Positions 54,165 through 64,000 of a stretch of 64,000 bases of DNA are shown piece by piece; position 1 is the first letter of the stretch; each line of letters starts with the position of its first letter. Both the position numbers and the translations under genes were made by a program. Under the pieces are notes generated by a model. It ran no database searches and had not been told where the DNA came from. It saw only the letters and a list, made by a program, of their open reading frames with translations. Source of the stretch: Ianthella basta (Eukaryota > Porifera > Demospongiae > Verongiida > Ianthellidae); the NCBI GenBank assembly GCA_964019415.1, contig OZ025876.1, positions 62,001-126,000 on the forward strand, in the 5' to 3' direction.

Positions 54165-54788
54165 TCATTTCTTTTTCTTCTTCTTCCCTGCGGCTGCTCC
54201 TTCCCACTTGTACCCTCTGAAGGTGAGAAACTCTACTGGGCCATGTGATATGTAGTACGCGTTCTGCATGGCCGCCGGGGCCAGGGGGTCCGGCGGGGGC
54301 TTTTTCTCCTTGGACCCTGCACCCTTTTTGCTGCTCTTTTTCTTGGAACCCTTGCCAGAGGGCTTCGAAGGGCTACCAGAATCCTTTTTCTTCTTCGCCT
54401 ACAGAAGAGAAGGTGGGAAGTAGGCGCACGATATGTTGTTGAACTAGTGACAATGAGTCGCTGTGCTCTTTCAACTCGCTCCAGCTGTGGGATGGAGTGC
54501 ACTGCTCTGCTATCTGTTGGCCTTGCTATTCTAGAGAAGCTATGCTAGAGAAGGTGGGAAGTAGGCGCACGTTATGTTGTTGAGCTACTGGCAGTGAGTC
54601 GCTGTGCTCTTCCAACTCGCGCTCCCGCTGTGGGATGGAGTGCACTGCTCTGCTATCTGTGCTCCGTCCGGCTCAGGGACGGAATAACAAGCTCATTGGA
54701 GGAGCCTGTTGCAATCATTCGGGCGCAATCCAGTGCGCGCATCACAAGCAACTGGTTGGAAATATGGACAAGAGAGCGCGCTCACCAT
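54165..54788 (-). CDS. SMKR1: SMKR1-like small lysine-rich protein
   Basis: The main exon 54165-54398 encodes 77 residues: a Lys/Ser/Gly-rich N half, then D-P-L-A-P-A-A-M-Q-N-A-Y-Y-I-S-H-G, F-R-G-Y-K-W-E-G-A and a poly-lysine end. Human SMKR1 has I-L-S-P-A-A-M-L-N-L-Y-Y-I-A-H and L-R-G-F-H-W-P-G-A with the same basic tail. The exon opens with acceptor ...gtag and has no ATG of its own before the conserved block. I place the start at 54786-54788, where an ATG directly abuts a GTGAGC donor, giving M-A-K-K-K-K-D-S-G and 78 residues in total. Function is poorly known; the vertebrate gene is linked to ciliated tissues. The exon pairing is inferred, while the homology is direct. Confidence 0.8.
54408..54665. 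repeat. Tandem duplication of about 135 bp in the SMKR1-like intron
   Basis: The block from gagaaggtgggaagtaggcg to gcactgctctgctatctgt occurs twice (about 54408-54523 and 54549-54660) at roughly 90% similarity. Confidence 0.85.
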
Positions 54789-55001
54789 TTCGTCCTCGCA
54801 AGGTTCTCCTTGCACCTACTCCTCGGGCTGGAATCACTATACAGGCATACGCACACACACGGTCGACGCTCGGATGACCGATAGGTAAGTGTCGTTTCCA
54901 TGGTAATAAATCGATGAATATCATTAAATACAGTAAATTCGACCACACGCGATAGCAAACAGTGTGTGTGTGTGTGTGGCCGCATGCGTCACTGCTATAT
55001 A

Positions 55002-55565
55002 TCAGGAAGGTGCTGGGAAGGGAACAAAGTCTTGCACTTTTAATGATGGCTGGAGGTCAGAGGGTAGGCTGGCTATGATGAACTGCACTTGGCTCCTGAT
55101 GGCTTGCTGTGCATGCAAACTGACGGGAGGGTAGTTCTGGCAGGCCTCCATCTGGGAGGGAGGGGGGGAGGGGGGGGGGGACACACTAGACTCACTGGAA
55201 TACCAAAGCACACACACAAGGGTGTACACTTCAGCATGGAGACAGGGAAGCAAGGATTGCTAGAATACTGTCAGCATAGTAACACCACCACCTTGTATGC
55301 ATGCAGGGTACTAGGGACCATTGCTGGCACTCCACTGTGCACTCCACTGTGAAACCATCCCTACTTCTGTACTGTTCATGCCAACCTTCTACCTTCAATA
55401 TTAACCCTTCTGCACTGCCATACTACAAAGGGTTAAAGTGGCCCAAATACAAAAGCACTACCGTGTTTACAAGGCATCAGTCCAACAGTTTGTCTGGCAA
55501 GTTGGCCGACCATCAAGGTAGGATATCTCAGGTCATTGTACACTAGGTTGGATAGGGATAATGTG

Positions 55566-55643
<78 letters not shown>

Positions 55644-55805
55644 GTGTGTAGGCACTCACAAGACATCTCTTTATGCGAATGAGAAAGTCCACTACTTCCA
55701 GTTCGTGCTTGCCTCTCATCCAAAAGTGAACATCCTGCACACAATACAGGGGAAGGGAAACAACACAGGATGGGGTGGTGCACAGTGCCCAGCACTCACA
55801 CACAC

Positions 55806-55871
<66 letters not shown>

Positions 55872-57930
55872 GAAGGGTCTTACCGCCTTGCAGAGCACCT
55901 CCACGTGTAGCAAGCGTAGCTTCTGATTGGCCTCCAGCTGGCGGTACTGGAACCACCCAGCAAAGTTAGGAGACTGAAAAAATTGTCTTGAGAGAGAAGG
56001 GAGGAGGGGGAGGGAGGGGGAGGGAGGGAGGAGGAGACAGCTCATGAGCACAGTTAATGAACCCACGGTCAGAATGGTAAATTGTCCTTTCTCTCCCTCC
56101 GTACCCCCCTTCCCCCCTCCGTACTCCCCTTTCCCCCTCCGTACTCCCCTTCCCCCCTCCGTACTCCCCTTCCCCCCTCCGTACTCCCCTTCCCCCCTCC
56201 ATAATCCCCTTCACTCCCTCCGTACTCCCCTTCTCCCCCTCCGTACTCCCCTTCTCCCCCTCCATACTCCCTTTCACTCCCTCCGTACTCCCCTTCACTC
56301 CCTCTGTACTCCCCTTCCCCCCTCCGTACTCCCCTTCTCCCCCTCCGTACTCCCCTTCCCCTCCTCCTCACCTGTAGAGCGCTGGCCAGTTACCCTTCAC
56401 CTTGGAGGTGAGCTGAGGACCGTGGACATCAAGGGACTTCATGAACTGGGTCACATCAAATGGTCTCAGTTGGGGTGGGCGTCGCCATGGCAACACATCC
56501 TTTTTCAGAGGCATGAGGCTAGCCAGATACCTCTCCTGGGAAGGGAGGGAAGCACACTGACCTGCCACCCCAGACCCCAGGACCAGCCGTGAATGTGTAG
56601 TGTGTGTGTGAGAGAGCAAGTTGTGACCGTCAGTGGACATACCAGTGGAATGACGAAGCTTGTCGTTAGCTCCAGGGCGTGTTTCCTGATGATGACGTTC
56701 TGAGCCTCAATGGGCCTCCTCCCAGGCAGGCTCTCACTGCTTGAGAGCAGCTTAAGGAGGGTCCGGTCTGTCTTCAGGAGGGGACGGTAGGAAGTGTAGA
56801 TACCTGGAGGATAGTGAGAGGGTGAGTGTGTGCGTGTGTAGTGTAGGTGTGGGTGAGTGTGAGTGTGTGTAGGTGTGTGTGTATGTATGTGTGTGGGTGT
56901 ATGCATGTGGGTGGGTGTGTGGGCGTGTGCACCTGCACTATATGTGATGCCTCAGAGAAACGGTCATGTCTACGTAAGCTCTCCCACCCTCTGCATACCT
57001 GCCTTCCCTGCTGCCTCATCCAGTGCCTGTGCACCACTGCTACGACGACTGTACAGCCCCTTCGATGTGGACACTGTGCACACACACATACACACACACA
57101 TACATGAATGGAGAAGATAGACATACAATTCTAGTAATGGGAAATGAATCAATAGCCTACTGAGAGGGATGGAGAGGAGAGGGAAGGCTACAAGTGTGCA
57201 GTAGGGAACACTCACACTTCCCAGTTGCATGTGAGGGTTCTCCCAGTCTTATGATGTGTGGCCAGTGCTCCAAGGCCTTGTTAAAGAAGGGATTGGTCAC
57301 ACCAACTAACATGGCAGGGCTGAGGGGTGGGATTAGCGGAGGGAGGGAAGGGGAGAGGAAGTGTTAGGAGGGTAAGGGAGTGAGCTAATCAGGCTATCGG
57401 AACAGACGGCTCCTACATCAATGGAGACACAGTACAAATGTCCCAGACACACAGGGAGAAAGTGTGTATTCATGAAACAAGTGGTTCATTACGTGGTCCA
57501 TCAAACACAACACAGCCACAGACAAACACGCGGGCTCGAACAAGCCCACTCATCCACTGAGCTCACGGTGCCTGCTTCTTTGTGGTGATGTCCTTGAACT
57601 CTGTGTCATGTATTGTGAAGTACGGTCGGTAGTCACTGTAAGTCTTGAGGGGACGGATGAGGCTGATGAGGGCCTCGACAGCTTGTGCCACCATCGTGGG
57701 GGAGGGAGCCATCACCGCTATAGGCTGGAGGGCATAGGGGGAGGGGCAGGGAAAGGGGTGGGAGGGGGAGGGGCCTCCGTAGCAGTCTCAGGAGCTGCGT
57801 GGATAGGAGCTCTTACCTCACTGAGTAGGACCAGTTCCCACAGCAGCTCAAAATGTGGCAGAATGGGATGTAACACCCTATGGTGGGGGGAGGGGGGAGG
57901 GGGGCATAGGTTATCATGTGAAGGGTGCAT

Positions 57931-57976
<46 letters not shown>

Positions 57977-59407
57977 CCACTGGTAGTAGTTGACTTGGCT
58001 GATGTGGGGCAGAATGATGGTAGAGGGTGAGCGAGGGATGGTTTCTGTCAGAGCACGCTCACTGGAGGTGTTGTCTGCCTTTGTGGGAATGCGCATATAA
58101 AGGACACTGCCCACACAGGGCAAGCTCAGGATGCGGCCGGGGAGGGGGCGGGGCCAGGCATTAATGTTGAAACAAACTGTAAAGCAGAGAGCCGCAAACA
58201 CACTCACACTTGCACAGCCACCAAACACAGAAAGATGAGGAGCTACATTCCACAAACTTCCTGCTTCAGACGTACATACAAACAGTGCCTTGCATATGCA
58301 CTCACCTGCCTCTAGTGCAGCTGGTCCATTGTCAAAGTATTCCGGCGCCACCTGCTGCAGCACTCGGTAGAACAGAGTGTGGTAGGGAAGGCGGGTGAGG
58401 AGGACAATGCTCTTCTGGAAGTAGCCACGCTTAAGCTCAGCATCACGGACTTGCCGGAAGAACGAGTACCCATAGTAGTGGCCAGAGTCCATCTACGCAG
58501 CGGGATGGCATGTGACAGTCATGTGACCCACTCCAGCCCTCCCACAATGTGTGGTCCATACCATGTAGCTTGGGTAGGTGCCGTGCACCTCCAGGGCAGG
58601 GTCAAACGGGCACCCACCATTCCCAGACCCACTGCACCTGATTCTGAAGTGGAACTGTGAATCACCGATCTGGCCTGCAGGGCGATACAGCCACCCAGGC
58701 CGTCACCTCCACGCACAGATACTCACAGAGCAGCTGGTGGGTGGACATGCATGATGTCACATGATGTCATGTGATACACTTATGATGTAATGCCCCTATG
58801 GATTTTGAGTGTACACTAGGGGAAAAATCAATTAGCGGTTTTATTAAATTACACAGACCCCAGCTGGTATGGTACTCTGCATGCAGTGGTTGCCATAGTT
58901 ACAGCTGGCTAGTTGAAGAAAGGAGCTTACTCGAGTTGGAGTCTGGAAAGGCCAAATAGCAGATGTTGATTTTCTGAGTGTATTAAAGTGCAACAAACAC
59001 ACCCTTCACTGCATGCACTCAAGGACGTGTACTATATTGCCCCCAGAGCACACCTCACTCGATGACAGCGGGTAGTCCTCTGGAAACACAGCCTGGGCAG
59101 AAGGAAGGGAAGTACATTCAACAAGTGGACAGTCACTACCACCGCTCATGTGCATGGCAGTACCCCCCCCCCCCCCATAATGTATTTTGATGCAAAAGAT
59201 CCACTCAGTAATTAAAGTGCTCTGGCGAGACTGGTCGGTAGACTTTACCTCAATGGCCTGTCCGAGCTCCAAGTCGAAGGTCACCACGCAGATACATGAC
59301 ACCCATTGGTGGAGATTGGGCCAGGCAGAACGCAGCTTCTTGACGGCCTCTCCCTCATTCTCGTCCGTCGGCTTACCTACCTCAGTGTCAGCGTACTTGG
59401 CTGCCAT
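55002..59407 (-). CDS. DENND6A: DENN domain-containing protein 6 (DENND6)
   Basis: About fourteen minus-strand exons, the first ones 59249-59407, 59054-59092, 58931-58973, 58562-58674 and 58306-58492. The frame opens M-A-A-K-Y-A-D-T-E and reaches [14 protein letters not shown]. It continues [36 protein letters not shown] and W-P-R-P-L-P-G, and ends with [21 protein letters not shown] and S-P-N-F-A-G-W-F. These blocks are collinear with human DENND6A/B, a Rab14 guanine-nucleotide exchange factor of recycling endosomes that controls cadherin shedding and junctions. The stop is at 55002-55004. Vertebrate A and B paralogues are later duplicates, so the symbol is approximate. Confidence 0.93.
55568..55867. 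repeat. Two dinucleotide runs in consecutive DENND6 introns
   Basis: (TG)n at 55568-55649 and (CA)n at 55797-55867 on the plus strand. They flank the small exon encoding [15 protein letters not shown] (about 55660-55734). Confidence 0.9.
56096..56366. repeat. About 19-bp minisatellite in DENND6 intron
   Basis: About fourteen copies of ctccgtactccccttcccc-type units. In gene sense it is purine-rich and lies just after the splice donor near 56370. Confidence 0.9.
57933..57975. repeat. (TG)n microsatellite in DENND6 intron
   Basis: About 21 TG units directly at the donor of the exon encoding ...Q-V-N-Y-Y-Q (gene on minus strand). Confidence 0.9.
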
Positions 59408-59842
59408 AGTAAGCGCGCATCACAATGTGGACAATAGAGGAGCTGCCCGTGCATTGAACAAGGACAGAGCAACCTTTTCTCGGACGCGGCCTAATCTGTT
59501 ACCACAATCATGGATAATTCTAAACCATGACACAATCAGTTTATACACCGGCAAGCGTCCATGTTTCTTAAGCGACACGCCCACTTTGGGAAAATGGCCG
59601 CTGAATGCAATGCAGACGCTAGGACGCTAACCCCATCCCGCTCTAACGAGCTCCTAAGCATCCCCGACGCTGCACACACAAGGCTTAGCGCCCTGAGAGG
59701 TTGGTAGTTCGCTGGGCGAAGTGGAGAACAAGTGCTTTCTCCGCGCATGAGTTCGGAGCCCCCTTGTACGCGAGTGGCTCCAACTGGTCAGGTCTGTTAG
59801 GAGGTGCTTGTTGCATATTTCTGTTGTTCAGCCGTTAGTGCT
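59408..59842. promoter_or_regulatory. Divergent promoter region DENND6 / NOPCHAP1-like
   Basis: 435 bp between the start codons of two oppositely oriented genes, with a higher CpG density (gcgcgc, gacgcgg, cgctagg motifs) than adjacent introns. A bidirectional promoter is inferred. The plus strand keeps scattered short frames that do not resemble proteins. Confidence 0.55.
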
Positions 59843-60334
59843 ATGCTTCAGGAGGGTGAGGGAGGAGGAGAAGGTGATGGAAGAGTCGTAAAGTCATTCA
59901 GTGACACAGTACCCTCAAGTTCTGGTATGGGAAGGGGGAGGGGGGGGGGGAGTGAGAAGGGCTCAACAGTGAGCCATGTGCGTGCTGTAGGTACAGGATG
60001 TGTGCAATGTACCTCCTTGTGACCGTAGTCCTAGCTGATGTAAAGGCATTCCTTCCACGCCTGCTGGAGGCTAACAAGTCTCTGGAGCAGAGCAAGAACA
60101 GGTGCAGCATCGAGGAGGAGGAGGAGGAGGAAGAGGAGGAGGAGGAGGAAGAGCAGGAAGAGGAGGAGGAGGAGGAGGAGGAGGAGGAGGAGGAGGAGGA
60201 GGAGGAGGAGGAAGAGGGGGAGGAGAATGATGCAAGCAGCAAGCAGTACATTGTCATGGTGAGCGAATCGTTATGTCGTGATCATTATGTGACAGTCATA
60301 TTTATTTTCAACCAGCTGGCATGTGTCTGCTGTG

Positions 60335-60425
<91 letters not shown>

Positions 60426-60875
60426 CACTGTATTTGTGTGTCCCCAGGATTTAGCCTTGTTCCAGTACAGTTCCTCCTCTGATGGGAATGAAGGGGAGGA
60501 GGAGGAGGAGGAGGAGGAGGAGGAGGAAGAGGAGGAGGAGGAGGAGGAGGGGGAGGAGGAGGAAGAGGAGGAGGGGGAGGAGGAGGAGGAGGGGGAGGCT
60601 CCACCATCAAGCAGTGTAAATGCTGAGGGAGTTATGGGCAGCAAGAGACCTCTGATTAGTGAGGTCACTCATGGTCCCTTGGATGGCTGCAGCAGCCAAG
60701 GATGTCAAGGTAAGAGGGAGAGGTCCTACCACCCACTGTGGTTGGATGGACCTCGTGTAAGGTGATAGGAGTAGCAGTAACACAAGTGTCTGATGATGGA
60801 TCCATTTCTATTCTTTTTCCTTTAGATCTGCACGTGCTCCCAATGCGTAAAAGGATGAAGAGCCAGGTCAAGTGA
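59843..60875 (+). CDS. NOPCHAP1: NOPCHAP1 / C12orf45-like box C/D snoRNP assembly factor
   Basis: Four exons (59843-59924, 60029-60258, 60448-60709, 60826-60875) give 207 residues. The diagnostic blocks are V-K-A-F-L-P-R-L-L-E-A-N-K-S-L and, across an intron, S-K-Q-Y-I-V-M-D-L-A-L-F-Q-Y-S-S-S-S-D. Human C12orf45 has V-Q-T-F-L-P-Q-M-A-R-A-N-E-K-L and S-K-V-I-Q-M-D-V-A-L-F-E-M. The family bridges NOP58 to the R2TP/RUVBL chaperone in C/D snoRNP assembly in the nucleus. Both sides of the conserved pair carry long Glu runs encoded by GAG/GAA repeats (60109-60222, 60494-60597), far longer than in human. The C terminus is basic (M-R-K-R-M-K-S). Homology rests on two short blocks plus the acidic character. 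Confidence 0.8.
60109..60222. repeat. Coding (GAG)n/GAA repeat
   Basis: A trinucleotide run within exon 60029-60258 encodes an almost pure glutamate stretch of about 37 residues with two glutamines or so. A second coding run lies at 60494-60597. Confidence 0.9.
60339..60423. repeat. (TG)n microsatellite in NOPCHAP1-like intron
   Basis: About 42 TG units between the exons ending 60258 and starting 60448. Confidence 0.95.
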
Positions 60876-61280
60876 CTCTATCTCACCGGACACATCCCAA
60901 AGCGGCTCATCCTGGCTTGAGCAGTGAAATCCAACCCACAATCTCCACACGTTTGCATCTAAACAACACATTCCAGCACTGTGTGTGGGACATGCCCGCT
61001 GATGGCGGGCCCTTTGCTGTGGCGCGAACTCCCTCAAACCGCATGTTCCGTACGTACGTATACATTTGGAATTGTAATTAAGCTGCCCTGCCCACGCACG
61101 AACCACTTGAGCGTGAGCAACGACAAAGCAGCAGATTTGCCGCATTTTGGCGTGGAGATAGTTGAGGGGTCTGTGTCAGTGCGCGGCAGGTGAGCGAGCA
61201 GACGCGCCAGTCCGCGTAGGGATGTGGGAAGAACGCGTCAGCTCGTCCGCGTTGGGAAGCCATACCAGTAGCTAGCTAGA
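60876..61280. other. Spacer and 5' flank of ankyrin-repeat gene
   Basis: 405 bp. The second half is CpG-rich (gcgcggc, gacgcgcc, cgtccgcg), consistent with a promoter for the gene starting at 61281. No gene or repeat is seen. Confidence 0.45.

Positions 61281-64000
<2,720 letters not shown>

Overview
The window is nuclear DNA of an animal with a compact genome. Most introns are 70-300 bp, many genes sit head-to-head or tail-to-tail within 120-440 bp, and CA/TG microsatellites and G- or C-rich minisatellites are confined to introns and spacers. The gene set is metazoan: a laminin chain, a FoxN2/3 forkhead factor, NRF1, a UBAP2/Lingerer protein, eIF4E3, the ciliary TTLL3-type glycylase and SMKR1. 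The compactness, the long fibronectin-III-like extracellular protein and an atypical laminin suggest an early-branching invertebrate, perhaps a sponge. That placement is inference. There is no prokaryotic operon, CRISPR array or phage.

Layout: 1-8112 (+) is the 3' part of a secreted FN3-repeat protein. 8432-12456 (+) is UBAP2/UBAP2L. 12575-15706 (-) is ARIH1, which shares a 242-bp divergent promoter region with FoxN2/3 (15949-17746, +). 18730-19620 (-) is an intronless ZIP13 zinc transporter, separated from TTLL3 (21972-25924, +) by a 2.35-kb spacer dominated by a large inverted repeat. 26367-27504 (-) is Mediator subunit MED20, with a 231-bp divergent promoter region to a 23-exon laminin (27736-38662, +). 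38809-41201 (+) is eIF4E3, with a MITE-like element in one intron. 41717-48443 (-) is a Rph/PEP-synthase-like phosphotransferase. 48.8-51.0 kb is a retroelement and foldback island: tRNA-derived SINEs, a truncated LINE reverse transcriptase, and an inverted repeat carrying a COPB2 exon. 51754-53949 (+) is NRF1. 54165-54788 (-) is an SMKR1-like small lysine-rich protein. 55002-59407 (-) is DENND6. 59843-60875 (+) is a NOPCHAP1/C12orf45-like protein. 61281 to the end (+) is an ankyrin-repeat protein cut by the window edge.

Exon models were built by hand from GT/GC-AG borders. For UBAP2L, ARIH1, FoxN, TTLL3, MED20, laminin, eIF4E3, NRF1, SMKR1 and NOPCHAP1 the summed exons give whole codon numbers, with the first and last codons checked. 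The genes do not form one pathway; they are unrelated housekeeping, ciliary, matrix and regulatory genes packed together. The most notable items are the laminin with beta-type and alpha/gamma-type domain IV together, the COPB2 exon caught in an inverted repeat, the roughly 390-bp-armed inverted repeat between ZIP13 and TTLL3, and the systematic expansion of splice-adjacent repeats.
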